From Halosimplex salinum (GTDB lineage: Archaea; Halobacteriota; Halobacteria; Halobacteriales; Haloarculaceae): a stretch of 64,000 bases of DNA. The notes under the pieces were generated by a model. It saw only the letters and a program-made list of their open reading frames with translations, did not search any database and had not been told where the DNA came from. Numbering within the stretch: the stretch's first letter is position 1; each line of letters opens with the position of its first letter. The position numbers were made by a program, and so were the translations under genes. Where the stretch lies: positions 868,001 through 932,000 of the forward strand of contig NZ_QWGG01000001.1 in assembly GCF_003730195.1 (NCBI RefSeq), read 5' to 3'. Shown here piece by piece: positions 1 to 8,937 of this stretch.

Positions 1-60
1 AACGTCGTTTCTGAATCACAGAATAGGTGTCTAGCATCCGCGAGCGGAGCGAGCGGTTCA

Positions 61-96
61 CCGCATCGAGGCCGGAGGCCGAGATGCGGCCTTTTT
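61..96 (+). terminator. Hairpin followed by a T run, probable rightward terminator
   Basis: The arm CCGCATC at 61-67 pairs with GATGCGG at 83-89. Inside it GGCC at 70-73 pairs with GGCC at 77-80 around a GGA loop. CCTTTTT follows at 90-96. This stem plus T run would end transcription entering from the left edge. The gene it would serve lies outside the window. Confidence 0.5.
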
Positions 97-104
97 CACC
101 CATG

Positions 105-167
105 TTTTTGCCGCGAGAGGTACCCGGAGGCGCGCGGAGCGCGCCGAGGATACCCGAGCGGCAAAAA
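105..167 (-). terminator. Long imperfect stem-loop with T runs on both strands, probable terminator of the thermosome gene
   Basis: Ten-base arms at 105-114 and 158-167 (TTTTTGCCGC / GCGGCAAAAA) are perfectly complementary. The core at 129-145 is a perfect 7-bp GC stem, GGCGCGC and GCGCGCC, around a GGA loop. The segments between arm and core (GGTACCC versus rc GGGTATCC) also pair partly. Read leftward, the structure follows the thermosome stop within about 10 bases and ends in a T run, which fits termination on that strand. The symmetry means it could act in both directions. Confidence 0.5.
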
Positions 168-174
168 GATGGTC

Positions 175-1869
175 TTACATCATGCCGCCCATGCCGCCGC
201 CCATCCCGCCCATGCCGCCGGGCGGGCCGCCTGCGCCGCCGTCTTCCTCTTCGTCGTCGCCGACGGAAAGGTCGCCCGCAGAGATCACGTCGTCGATGCG
301 GAGGATCATCGTCGCCGCGTCGACGGCGGAGTCGACGGCCGTCGTCTTCACGCGGAGGGGTTCGACGACGCCGTCCTCGAACATGTCGACGAGGTCGGCC
401 GTGTCGGCGTCGATACCGACGTTGACGTCGCCCGCGTCGTGGCGGGCGGTCATGTCGACCAGCGCGTCGATGGCGTCGTGGCCCGCGTTCTCGGCGAGCG
501 TTCGGGGTCCGTCCTCGAACGACTCGGCGAACGCTTCGACGGCCAGCTGTTCGCGACCCTCGACGGAGTCGGCCTCCTCGCGGAGCGCGAGCGAGGCTTC
601 GATCTCCGGGGCACCGCCGCCCGGGAGGACTGCGCCGTCCTCGACTGCGGCGGAGACCACGCCGATGCTGTCGACGACTGCGCGCTCGACCTCGTCGAGG
701 ACGTGTTCGGTACCGCCTCGGAGGAGGATCGTGCCGACGCCCTCGGTCGGGAGGTCGCCGAACACCGTCGTGCTCTCGTGGTCCGCCTGCCGACGGACGG
801 TCATGTCGCGGATGACTCGCTCGGAGACGCTACCGGCGTAGCCGAGGTGGTCGGCGGTGAGCAGGTCGAGGTCGCCGACGCGCTCGGCGCCCGTCGCCTG
901 GGCGAGCCGCTGGCGCTTCTCGTCTTCGACGCGGCGGTAGGCGGTGACGCCCGCCTCGGCCAGCAGGTCGGCCGCGTACTCGTCGATGCCGCCGTCGGCG
1001 ACGACGACGTCCGCACCGGCGTCGAGGATCTTGTCGATCTTGTCGGAGAGTTCGGACTGCTCTCGCTCGACGAAGCCCTGGAGGTCGTCCATGCTCCCGA
1101 CCGTGGCCTCTGCGCCGACGTTCGTCTTCGAGACCTCGATGTCGCCCTCGTAGATGAGGACGTCCGCGTCCTCGCGCGAACGCGGCATGTTCTGGTTGAC
1201 CGGTTCGATGTCGAAGAGGACGCCGTCGACGAACTCCGAGTCGTCGATGGAACCGCCGTAGAACTGGCGGACGACGACGGAGTCCTGGTCGACGGTGCCG
1301 TCGTCGCGGACGGCGGCCTGGACGGCCGAGACGACCATCGAAGAGAGGAGATCCTTGGCGGTCTCGGCGCCCTTGCCCGTCATCGCCGTGCCCGCGATCT
1401 GTTCGAGCACGTCGATGTCGTCCGGTTCGACCTCGGTCGCCATGTCCTCGAAGACGTCGATGACCGTCTCCGCGGCGTGGCGGTAGCCCGCCACGATGGA
1501 GGTGGGGTGGATGTCGTCGTCGAGCAGGTCCTCCGCGTTCGAGAGGAGCGCGCCCGCCAGGATGACGGCGGAGGTCGTCCCGTCGCCGACTTCGGCTTCC
1601 TGTGTCGTCGCGACGTCGATGACCATGTCCGCCGCCGGGTGGTCGACGTCCATCTCTTCGAGGAGGGTCACGCCGTCGTTCGTGATGACGACGTTCCCGC
1701 CCTGGTCGACGAGCATCTTGTCCATCCCGCGCGGACCGAGCGTCGTCCGGATCGTCTCCGCCACTGCGCGACCTGCCTCGAGGTTCATGGACCTGGCGTC
1801 CTCGCCCGACGTCCGCTGCGATTCGTCGGAGAGGACCACCATCGGTCCGTCCGCCATTTGTCGTGCCAT
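175..1869 (-). CDS. Thermosome (group II chaperonin) subunit
   Basis: Subunit of the archaeal CCT-like double-ring chaperonin that folds cytosolic proteins using ATP. The 564-residue protein has the family's usual length. It shows the N-terminal block [12 protein letters not shown], the nucleotide-binding GDGTT motif near residue 95, the [11 protein letters not shown] block of the equatorial domain, and a Gly/Met-rich tail ending GGMGGMM. I start at the ATG of MARQMADGP because a TATA-like element (1895-1902) lies 27 bases upstream, so the further-upstream in-frame ATG would fall at or before the transcript start. Haloarchaea usually carry two or three paralogues. Here many positions differ from the commoner CCT1/CCT2 sequences (for example [15 protein letters not shown]), so it may be the third, divergent subunit. 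It has no functional link to the sugar genes. Confidence 0.95.
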   Translation of the reverse strand: MARQMADGPMVVLSDESQRTSGEDARSMNLEAGRAVAETIRTTLGPRGMDKMLVDQGGNVVITNDGVTLLEEMDVDHPAADMVIDVATTQEAEVGDGTTSAVILAGALLSNAEDLLDDDIHPTSIVAGYRHAAETVIDVFEDMATEVEPDDIDVLEQIAGTAMTGKGAETAKDLLSSMVVSAVQAAVRDDGTVDQDSVVVRQFYGGSIDDSEFVDGVLFDIEPVNQNMPRSREDADVLIYEGDIEVSKTNVGAEATVGSMDDLQGFVEREQSELSDKIDKILDAGADVVVADGGIDEYAADLLAEAGVTAYRRVEDEKRQRLAQATGAERVGDLDLLTADHLGYAGSVSERVIRDMTVRRQADHESTTVFGDLPTEGVGTILLRGGTEHVLDEVERAVVDSIGVVSAAVEDGAVLPGGGAPEIEASLALREEADSVEGREQLAVEAFAESFEDGPRTLAENAGHDAIDALVDMTARHDAGDVNVGIDADTADLVDMFEDGVVEPLRVKTTAVDSAVDAATMILRIDDVISAGDLSVGDDEEEDGGAGGPPGGMGGMGGGMGGMM

Positions 1870-1894
1870 GTGTACGCACAACCGCGTCTGGCGG

Positions 1895-1902
1895 AAATAA
1901 GA
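1895..1902 (-). promoter_or_regulatory. TATA-like element of the thermosome gene
   Basis: On the minus strand TCTTATTT lies 27-33 bases before the chosen ATG, with a purine-rich GGAAAGCAAA stretch just upstream (BRE-like). The spacing predicts a leaderless or nearly leaderless transcript. Confidence 0.5.
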
Positions 1903-2055
1903 TTTGCTTTCCGAACGCAGTCGGTCCGCGTTCGGACGCCCCGAGGTCGACGGCGGGAGAGACGACTACCGGCGGTGGGCGTCCGGTAGGATCACCGGCC
2001 GCAGCGTAGCGACTCTGCGCGTCGAGAACGGTGAGAAACGGGTCTGTGGACCGGT

Positions 2056-3222
2056 TCAGTCGCCGACGCCGGTCGATTCCTGGCCGTACTCGTCGTCCGG
2101 GCCGGCGAGTTCCGTGCTGTTCCAGTACTCGTGAGATTCGAGCGCACGGAAACAGGAGACGTCCGACTCGCCGGCCGTGTCGAACAGTTCGGGCTCCTCC
2201 CGCGTACAGACCTCACGGGCCTCCGGGCAGCGGGTGTGGAACTTGCAGCCCGACGGCGGGTCCTCCGGGTCCGGGACGTCCACTTCCCGGACGGGCGGGT
2301 CCTCCTGGATACGCTGTCTGGCGAGGTCCGGGTCGACGGTCGGCGTCGACCACTTGAGCACCTTCGTGTACGGGTGCGTCGGGTTGCCGAGGATCTCGTC
2401 CGGCGGACCGATCTCGACGATTTCGCCGAGATACATGATCGCGATCCGACCGCCCGCGCGTTTGGCGAGGTAGCGCGCGTTCGCCAGGTCGTGACTGATG
2501 AAGATGTAGGACGTGCTGAACGTGTCCTGCAGGTCGAGGATGAGGTCCATCATCCCGACGCGGAGGCTCACGTCCAGCGCGCTGATCGCCTCGTCCGCGA
2601 GGATGACGTCCGGGTTCATCAGCAGGGCGCGGCCCAGCGCCACGCGCTGTTTCTCGCCGCCCGAGAGCTGGTGGGGGTACCGCTCGGCGTAGTCCTCCGG
2701 CGGCATCATGTCCACGTACTCCAGGAACCGGTAGATGGTGTCTTCGCGCTCCTTCGGGCCGAGCTCCGTCCGCCACTTCTTCAGCGGGTCCGAGAGGATC
2801 GCCTTCACCCGTCGCGAGGAGTTCAGCGCGTTCGCCGGGTCCTGGTGGATGATCTGCATGGACCGACGGATGTCGTTGAACTCGATGTCCGCGTCCCTGG
2901 GGTTGTTCTTCGCCTCCCAGATGTCCTGGCCGCGATACTTGATCGAGCCGTCCGTCGGGTTCTCCAGGCCGATCGCGGTCTTGCCGAGCGTGGTCTTGCC
3001 GCACCCGGACTCGCCGACCAGCACGACGATGTCGTTCTCGTAGAGGTCGAAGCTGACGCCGTCGACCGCCTGCACCTTCTTGTCGGTCAGCGCCCGCTTG
3101 ACGATGCCACCGGGCTTGTAGTGGACTTTCACGTCCTCGACCGAGAGGACCGGGTCGTCGCTGGGCTCCGTCGTGGTTGTGTCGTCCGGTGCGATGTCGT
3201 CCGCGGGATCGTCTGTACTCAT
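2056..3222 (-). CDS. Opp/Dpp-type ABC transporter ATP-binding protein (OppF/DppF-like)
   Basis: Second ATPase of an oligopeptide-type importer. In archaea and Thermotoga this transporter class often carries oligosaccharides. Over 388 residues it has Walker A GESGCGKTT (70-78), the ABC signature LSGGEKQR (186-193), Walker B VILADE (206-211) and the switch His in IFISHD. The C-terminal extension with the cysteine block CKFHTRCPEAREVC is typical of Opp/Dpp ATPases. It is the last gene of a four-gene minus-strand operon and starts 3 bases after the preceding ATPase gene. The substrate cannot be read from the ATPase. The nearby lipoprotein binding proteins and the xylanase island suggest oligosaccharides (inference). 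Confidence 0.9.
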   Translation of the reverse strand: MSTDDPADDIAPDDTTTTEPSDDPVLSVEDVKVHYKPGGIVKRALTDKKVQAVDGVSFDLYENDIVVLVGESGCGKTTLGKTAIGLENPTDGSIKYRGQDIWEAKNNPRDADIEFNDIRRSMQIIHQDPANALNSSRRVKAILSDPLKKWRTELGPKEREDTIYRFLEYVDMMPPEDYAERYPHQLSGGEKQRVALGRALLMNPDVILADEAISALDVSLRVGMMDLILDLQDTFSTSYIFISHDLANARYLAKRAGGRIAIMYLGEIVEIGPPDEILGNPTHPYTKVLKWSTPTVDPDLARQRIQEDPPVREVDVPDPEDPPSGCKFHTRCPEAREVCTREEPELFDTAGESDVSCFRALESHEYWNSTELAGPDDEYGQESTGVGD

Positions 3223-3225
3223 AGG

Positions 3226-4359
3226 TTAGTCCTCCGTGCTCCCGTGGTCGAGGATGTACGACAGCTCGCTTCGGGCCTGATCCGTGTAGAAACACGCTGC
3301 GTCGTGGTCCTCGCCGGCGCTCACGAGGTCCGGGTCTTCTATCTCACACCGGTCGTCCGCGATCGGACAGCGCGGGTGGAACGAACACCCCGTCGGGATG
3401 TTCACCGGGTCGGGACGGGCGCCCTCGATGGGCTGCATCGAGTCGATGTCCGAGTCGATGCTCGGCACCGACCGAAGGAGCGCCCGCGTGTAGGGATGTG
3501 CCGCGTCTTTCAGCAGCGACCGCGTCTCGCCCACCTCGACGAACTCGAAGGCGTAGAGGACGCCGATACGGTCCGAGAGGCCGGCGACCAGCGGCAGGTC
3601 GTGCGTGATGAAGACGATCGTGAGCTCGAACTCGTCGCGCAGTTCGCGCAGCATCGAGATGATCGACCGCTGCATCAGCAGGTCGAGCGCCGCGGTCGGC
3701 TCGTCCATCACGAGCACTTCCGGTTCGAGCACGAGCGCGAGCGCGATGAGCGCTCGCTGCTTCATCCCGCCCGAGAGCTCGTGCGGGTAGGAGTTCATCA
3801 CGCGGTCCGGGTCGAGGTGCAGCGCCTCGAAGAGGTCCCGGACGTGCTCCATCCGCTCGTCGAGCACCGCGTTGTGGGCCTGGATCGTCTCGTGGAAGTG
3901 GCCCTTGATCTTCATGGTGGGGTTGAAGGAGTTCATCGCGCCCTGGAACACCATAGAGACCTCCTCCCAGCGGAACGACTGGAGTTCGCCGTCGCTCATG
4001 TCGAGCACGTCGACGGAGTCGTCGCCGACGGCGTCGTACGAGCCGATCTGGTCCGTGCTCGGGGTGCCGTCGTCCTCGGTCTCCCGTGGGTAGTAGGTCA
4101 CGTCGCCGGAGAGGTGACCCGGGTCCTCGACGGCGTCCATCAGCGCGGCGGCGAACATCGACTTGCCCGACCCCGACTCGCCGACGATCGCGAGGATCTC
4201 CTCACGACGGACGTCCATGTCGACGTCGTTCAGGACCCACGCCTGCCCGCGGGACATCCCGAACTGTACTCGTGCGTCCCGTACCTCCATGACGATGTCC
4301 TCGTCGGCATCGTCGGTCTCGTCGTCGCCTGTCGTCTGGTTCTGTTGTCCGATAGCCAT
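3226..4359 (-). CDS. Opp/Dpp-type ABC transporter ATP-binding protein (OppD/DppD-like)
   Basis: First ATPase of the importer, 377 residues. Walker A is GESGSGKS (60-67), the signature is LSGGMKQR and Walker B is LVMDEP, followed by the H-loop in FITHD. The C-terminal oligopeptide-transporter domain contains CSFHPRCPIADDRC. Between Walker A and the signature there is an expanded acidic stretch (about residues 85-125), which looks like a halophilic insertion. It lies 42 bases after the permease-C gene and directly before the second ATPase, so the four genes are probably one transcript. Confidence 0.9.
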   Translation of the reverse strand: MAIGQQNQTTGDDETDDADEDIVMEVRDARVQFGMSRGQAWVLNDVDMDVRREEILAIVGESGSGKSMFAAALMDAVEDPGHLSGDVTYYPRETEDDGTPSTDQIGSYDAVGDDSVDVLDMSDGELQSFRWEEVSMVFQGAMNSFNPTMKIKGHFHETIQAHNAVLDERMEHVRDLFEALHLDPDRVMNSYPHELSGGMKQRALIALALVLEPEVLVMDEPTAALDLLMQRSIISMLRELRDEFELTIVFITHDLPLVAGLSDRIGVLYAFEFVEVGETRSLLKDAAHPYTRALLRSVPSIDSDIDSMQPIEGARPDPVNIPTGCSFHPRCPIADDRCEIEDPDLVSAGEDHDAACFYTDQARSELSYILDHGSTED

Positions 4360-4401
4360 GTCAGCACACCTCCGCTCGTCGAGTCGATTCGAGTGGCGCC
4401 A

Positions 4402-5427
4402 TTAGAGCCCACCCGCGTCTTCCTGTTCGTCTTCCGGGACCGTCTCGGAGTGGCGAGCGAGGAGCCGCGGGTTGAACACGCGGTCCAGCCCCTGCGAGAA
4501 CAGGATGAGCGAGAAGCTCACGCCCGAGATAGCCAGCAGCGGGAACAGGAGCCAGTGGCCCGCGCGTCCGGGCGCGGCCACGGCGTTCCCCTGCCGGTAG
4601 GCCAGCTGCATCATGACGCCCCAGTTCAGCGAACTGAACGGGAGGACGCCGATGAAGTACAGCGCGACCGACTGGAAGATGACCGCGACCGCGGCGCCCG
4701 CCGCCGAGATGAGCACGAACGGCGCCACCTTCGGCACCAGTTCCTGCCCGACGATCGTCGGCGTCGAGAGCCCGATAGAGCGCGCGGCCTCGACGAAGTC
4801 CTCGTCACGCAACGCGAGCACCTGCGACCGAAGCATCCGGGCCAGTCCCGGCCACTGGTCGATCGCGATGATGGTCCCGACGATGAACGGCTCCTTGGGC
4901 GAGAAGATCGCCGCGAGCACGATGATGAGCGGGAGACCGGGGAGCGTGATGAACACGTCCGCCATCGTCATCAGGATGGTGTCGATGACCCCGCCCTTGT
5001 AGCCCGCGATCATCCCGACCAGCACCGCGACGCCGACGGAGAAGACGATCCCCGCCAGCGCCATCTTCATCATCGCGGGTGTCGAGTGCACGAGCGCCTT
5101 GAAGATGCCCTGACCGAGGTTGTCCGTCCCGAGCGGCATCGACCAGTCGACGAACGGCTTCAGGTAGTAGGGCCCCTCGTTGATCTGGGGCGGCGGGACG
5201 AGAACGACGCCGACCGTCCCCATGAGCAGGTAGAAGAGGACGCCGGCCCCGCCGATGCGGGTCCGCCAGTCGCTCCACGCGACCCGGAACGGCGTGGCGA
5301 CGTAGAAGTCGAACGCGCGTCGCGCACGTTCGGCCGGCGGCGTCCTGCGTCGCTCGGCCTCCTCGTCGGTGCCGAAGATGCTTTCCTGCGTGACGCCTCC
5401 GTCGCTCTTTGGTGTTTTCTCGGACAT
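4402..5427 (-). CDS. Opp/Dpp-type ABC transporter permease (DppC-like)
   Basis: Membrane permease subunit of 341 residues with a charged cytoplasmic N-terminus (about 1-55). The first hydrophobic helix reads GAGVLFYLLMGTVGVVLV, and a BPD_transp_1 domain with about five more helices follows. The EAA-type loop is visible as EAARSIGLS. The N-terminal extension before the first helix is typical of DppC-type rather than DppB-type subunits. Its start is 2 bases after the stop of the DppB-like gene, indicating tight coupling. Confidence 0.9.
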   Translation of the reverse strand: MSEKTPKSDGGVTQESIFGTDEEAERRRTPPAERARRAFDFYVATPFRVAWSDWRTRIGGAGVLFYLLMGTVGVVLVPPPQINEGPYYLKPFVDWSMPLGTDNLGQGIFKALVHSTPAMMKMALAGIVFSVGVAVLVGMIAGYKGGVIDTILMTMADVFITLPGLPLIIVLAAIFSPKEPFIVGTIIAIDQWPGLARMLRSQVLALRDEDFVEAARSIGLSTPTIVGQELVPKVAPFVLISAAGAAVAVIFQSVALYFIGVLPFSSLNWGVMMQLAYRQGNAVAAPGRAGHWLLFPLLAISGVSFSLILFSQGLDRVFNPRLLARHSETVPEDEQEDAGGL

Positions 5428-5429
5428 CG

Positions 5430-6452
5430 TTAGAAGCTCTCCCTCGTTGCGCCGGTGCCGGCACGCGGGTCGATGAGTCCGTACGTGAAGTCAGCGACCA
5501 TGATAGCCGTCACCGTGATCCCGGAGAAGAACACGAACGCGGCCATCACCAGGGGGTAGTCCTGGTTGACCGCCGCCTCCAGGAGGAACCAGCCCACGCC
5601 GTGGTACTGGAAGATGACCTCCGTGATGACGTTCGAACTGAACATCCCCGCGATGCCCAGCATGAAGCCGGTGTAGATGGGGAGGATCGAGTTACGCGTC
5701 AGGTACCGCGACAGGATGCGGTTCGTGCTCAGTCCGCGCAGGCGGGCCGACCGGAGGTAGTCGGCGCCGATGACCCGGACCGAGAGCGCCCGCATCCCGA
5801 TGGCCCCGCCGGCGAAGCCGACGATGAAGTTCGACGCGATGGGCAGCGCGGCGTGACGCGCGATGCCCGTCATGAACTCGAGGTTGAACCCGGGCTGGGC
5901 CGCCGGCGGCGCCCGGCCGCCAGTCGGGAAGATGCCCCACTGGAAGGCGAGCACCGAGAGCATCACGATGGCGGCCACGTAGTACGGGATCGACCGCATC
6001 ACGAGCACGAACACCGTCAGCCCCGAGTCGATCTTCGTCCCCTCGTGCCAGGCCATGAACACGCCCACCGCGATGGTCGCGGTGAAGCCCAGCAGGAGCC
6101 CGTAGACGCTCAGGAAGATCGACCACGGCATCGCACGAAAGAGGATGTCGAAGACCGGGTCCTGGAACAGGATGGACTCGCCGAAGTCCTGGTAGAGGAC
6201 GATGTCCCGGAGCCACTCGTAGAACGAGATCGGGATCGGCTGGTCGGGGTTGATCCCCGTCAGTTGCTCGGCCATCTCCGCGACCTGTCTCGTGTCCACC
6301 TGCTGGCCGCGGTCCTGCATCCGCTGGATGCGGTCCTGCATGATCTGCTCCACCGGCCCACCCGGGACGAGTCTGTACAGCGCGAACGTGATGAACATCC
6401 CCACGACGAACGTCACGATCGCTTGCGCGAATCGACGTATGTAATAGTTCAT
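5430..6452 (-). CDS. Opp/Dpp-type ABC transporter permease (DppB-like)
   Basis: First permease subunit and first gene of the transporter operon, 340 residues from the ATG of MNYYIRRFAQ. The hydrophobic helix FVVGMFITFALYRLVPGG at the very N-terminus is the DppB hallmark. A long periplasmic-type loop (about residues 40-110) precedes the transmembrane domain. The loop RLRGLSTNRI matches the position of the EAA motif. The frame extends 58 codons upstream, but those codons are Arg/Cys-rich and unlike haloarchaeal coding sequence, so I use the inner ATG. No binding-protein gene is in the operon; candidates lie at 12170, 14138, 58256 and 60624. Confidence 0.9.
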   Translation of the reverse strand: MNYYIRRFAQAIVTFVVGMFITFALYRLVPGGPVEQIMQDRIQRMQDRGQQVDTRQVAEMAEQLTGINPDQPIPISFYEWLRDIVLYQDFGESILFQDPVFDILFRAMPWSIFLSVYGLLLGFTATIAVGVFMAWHEGTKIDSGLTVFVLVMRSIPYYVAAIVMLSVLAFQWGIFPTGGRAPPAAQPGFNLEFMTGIARHAALPIASNFIVGFAGGAIGMRALSVRVIGADYLRSARLRGLSTNRILSRYLTRNSILPIYTGFMLGIAGMFSSNVITEVIFQYHGVGWFLLEAAVNQDYPLVMAAFVFFSGITVTAIMVADFTYGLIDPRAGTGATRESF

Positions 6453-6490
6453 AGTGTGTGTTGGTGTCTCACAGCATCTTATATCTTCGG

Positions 6491-7213
6491 TCAGATCGCG
6501 GTGACCGTGCTGTAGACGATGTACAGCACGTATCCGGCGGTCGGGACCGCCGCGACTTTGTACGCCTCGTCCATCGTCAGGTCGCGGACATCTTTGATCG
6601 CGTGTGCGCCGATGTAGCCGGCCCACACCGCGAACACGGCACCCAGAGCCGTCGCGGCGACGACGACGATCTCACCGCTGGCCAGCGACCAGATGGCCGC
6701 TGCGACCTGGTCCGCGATCCGCGTCTGGAGGTCCAGGTCGTCGGGCTGGACGTCCAGGCCGTTGTACGCCACGACCATCGCGACCGTGTGCACGAGGTTC
6801 GCGATCAGGATCGGGAACAGCGCCCACGCCATCCGTTTCATCGTCACGTACGTCGTCCCAACCGTCGTGTACAGCCAGCCCACCGCGTACATCCCGAAGC
6901 CGTACCAGATCCACAGGATGAACGCGCCGATCAGCGGCTCGACGACGCGTTGCTGGAGCTGGAAGTTGACGTCGTCGTTTACCACGACGGCGTCGATCGT
7001 CTCGAGTTGCAACAAGAGCTCCTGGAGCATCAGGTAGTTGCCGATCAGCCCCACGAGTCCCGTCACGAGGACCAGTGCGAACTCCGACTTGATGCCGCGC
7101 GAGCCGATGTATTCCTCGTAGAACGTCTCCGGGTCGGTCAACAGCGTTCGGTACAGACCCAGCGTTCTGCTGATGTACGAACCCGGGTCGCGAACGGCGT
7201 TTGAAACTCCCAT
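6491..7213 (-). CDS. Yip1-like integral membrane protein
   Basis: A 240-residue protein with a soluble N-terminal third containing DPETFYEEY, then about five transmembrane helices (for example FALVLVTGLVGLIGNYLML, PILIANLVHTVAMVV and the last one ending YVLYIVYSTVTAI). The layout and motif style match the Yip1 domain found in many haloarchaeal membrane proteins of unknown role. It lies 38 bases upstream of the transporter operon on the same strand and 21 bases after the MoxR gene, so it may be cotranscribed with either. I cannot assign a function. A role in membrane trafficking should not be carried over from the eukaryotic namesake. Confidence 0.7.
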   Translation of the reverse strand: MGVSNAVRDPGSYISRTLGLYRTLLTDPETFYEEYIGSRGIKSEFALVLVTGLVGLIGNYLMLQELLLQLETIDAVVVNDDVNFQLQQRVVEPLIGAFILWIWYGFGMYAVGWLYTTVGTTYVTMKRMAWALFPILIANLVHTVAMVVAYNGLDVQPDDLDLQTRIADQVAAAIWSLASGEIVVVAATALGAVFAVWAGYIGAHAIKDVRDLTMDEAYKVAAVPTAGYVLYIVYSTVTAI

Positions 7214-7234
7214 AAGTTGATCCTCCAGTCAGCC

Positions 7235-8209
7235 TTACGCCGGTGCCTCGATGGTCGGGACGGGAATCTCGTCGAGCACGTCCTGAACGATCTCCGACTT
7301 GTCGACGTCGTTGACCTGCGACTCAGCGGTCAGACCCAGCCTGTGCGCGATGACCGACTGGGACACCGTCTTCACGTCGTCCGGTGTGACGTAGTTGCGG
7401 CCCTCGATGACCGCCTGTGCGCGGGTCGTCTCGAACAGTCGCTGGGTCCCGCGGGGGCTGATCCCCGTCTCGACGCGGTGGTCGTCGCGAGTCGCTCGCG
7501 ACACCGCGACGATGTACTCCAGCATGTCCTCGGTGACCGTCACCGTGTCCGGGACCGCCTGCAGGTTCATGACGCGCTGGTGGTCGAGCACCTGCCCGAC
7601 CGACGGCGTCGTCGACGTCCGGTCGTTGCGGCGTCGGAGCAGTTCGACCTCGCCGTCCACGTCGGGGTAGCCGATACTGGACTTGACGTTGAATCGGTCG
7701 ATCTGCGCTTCCGGCAGCGGGAAGGTCCCCTCCTGCTCGACCGGGTTCTGCGTCGCGATGACGAAGAACGGCTCGGGCAGCTGGCGCGTGTCACCCTCGG
7801 TGGTGACCTGGCCCTCGCCCATGGCCTCGAGCAGCGCCGCCTGCGTCTTCGGCGGCGCGCGGTTGATCTCGTCGGCGAGGACGATGTTCGCGAAGATCGG
7901 CCCTTTGTTGAACTCGAACTCGCCCTCCTGCTCGTTGTAGATGTAGGTCCCCGTCACGTCGTTGGGGAGCAGGTCCGGCGTGAACTGGATACGGGAGAAC
8001 GACAGGCCGAGCGCCGTCGCGAAACTGTTCGCCGTCAGCGTCTTGCCTGTTCCGGGTACGTCCTCCAGCAGGACGTGCCCCTTCGAGAGCAGCCCCACCA
8101 GAACTGTCTCGAGGAACTCCTCCTCGATGATGACCGACGACTGTATCTCGTCGATCACTGCATCCAACTCGTCACTGGCCTCCTGGATGGATAGGTCGGT
8201 CTGTGCCAT
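7235..8209 (-). CDS. MoxR-family AAA+ ATPase
   Basis: A 324-residue AAA+ chaperone-like ATPase. Walker A is VPGTGKT (51-57), Walker B is VLADEINRAPP (110-120), sensor 1 lies in FVIATQNP, and the helical lid carries SPRGTQRLFE. MoxR proteins are thought to help fold or activate partner proteins that often carry VWA or DUF58 domains. Exactly such a partner, a DUF58 protein, lies upstream in the same direction. I start at MAQTDLS because the 20 codons before it are basic and unlike the rest. Confidence 0.92.
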   Translation of the reverse strand: MAQTDLSIQEASDELDAVIDEIQSSVIIEEEFLETVLVGLLSKGHVLLEDVPGTGKTLTANSFATALGLSFSRIQFTPDLLPNDVTGTYIYNEQEGEFEFNKGPIFANIVLADEINRAPPKTQAALLEAMGEGQVTTEGDTRQLPEPFFVIATQNPVEQEGTFPLPEAQIDRFNVKSSIGYPDVDGEVELLRRRNDRTSTTPSVGQVLDHQRVMNLQAVPDTVTVTEDMLEYIVAVSRATRDDHRVETGISPRGTQRLFETTRAQAVIEGRNYVTPDDVKTVSQSVIAHRLGLTAESQVNDVDKSEIVQDVLDEIPVPTIEAPA

Positions 8210-8406
8210 GGTAAGATAGCCCGTGCTGTTCCTCTTAACCCTGACGGTGTTAGAGCGATTTCGCCGCACGAAAACTGACTAACAGTACAGGTAGGACGGC
8301 GGTCTGACGGGGTCGGCGGCCGGAACTGGCGGCGGATATCAGGTCGCCGACGGATCGGTCGCCCGGTTCGAGCGCGCCCGAAGCGGCGGGGAAGTCGGCC
8401 GGCCCG

Positions 8407-8937
8407 TTACTGCCGGATCGACCAGATGAGGAACAGCGCTGACAGGAGCAGCAGTGCGAGCGCCGGGATCGTCAGTGCGCCCAGCGGGACCAGGAAGATC
8501 CCGTAGGAGAGCCCCGCCGCGACGACGCCGACGAAGATGGTCGCCGCCGCGTGGACGGACTCGCCGCGCTGGGTCTCCGTCTGGTCGGAGAGCTGTCGGC
8601 CGACGCTGAAGGCGTTCGACCCGAGGTCGAACGAGATTATCGTCGCGAGGCTCGCGAACAGGAGGAACTCCGGCACGTCGGCGAAGAAGCCGGAGACGAT
8701 GACGCCGACGAAGACGATGCCCGTGCCGATCGCCGTGAGTCGCTCCGACTCGAAGACGAACAGGCCGCCGGCGACGCCGGCCAGGCCGAACAGGCCGACC
8801 AGCGCCGCGACCGGGGCGAGTAGCCCGGTGACCACGACCGCCACCAGCGCGGCGGCGACCGCGACCGAACTACTGAATCGTGCCGGCGAGTGCGTTACCT
8901 CGACCGCTGCCGTATCGTCGTCTGTCTCGAAGCTCAT
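8407..8937 (-). CDS. Haloarchaeal MoxR-locus membrane protein (DUF7519-like)
   Basis: A 176-residue hydrophobic protein with about five helices (for example VAVAAALVAVVVTGLLAPVA and the C-terminal ALALLLLSALFLIW). It has a short acidic N-terminus and no catalytic motif that I recognise. Its ATG shares one base with the stop of the DUF58 gene (TAATG on the minus strand), so translation of the two is probably coupled. Small membrane proteins of this kind recur beside MoxR and DUF58 genes in haloarchaea. The DUF7519 label is from memory of that context and is the weak part. Confidence 0.6.
   Translation of the reverse strand: MSFETDDDTAAVEVTHSPARFSSSVAVAAALVAVVVTGLLAPVAALVGLFGLAGVAGGLFVFESERLTAIGTGIVFVGVIVSGFFADVPEFLLFASLATIISFDLGSNAFSVGRQLSDQTETQRGESVHAAATIFVGVVAAGLSYGIFLVPLGALTIPALALLLLSALFLIWSIRQ

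Noticed and set aside
169-1989. 606-codon plus-strand open frame opposite the thermosome gene
   Set aside because: It is the mirror of a confident chaperonin gene in GC-rich DNA. Its product is a Val/Asp/Arg mixture with no recognisable domain.
2131-5433. 1100-codon plus-strand open frame across the transporter operon
   Set aside because: It runs antisense through four recognisable genes and their boundaries. The composition (Arg, His, Val, Asp) is typical of antisense haloarchaeal frames.
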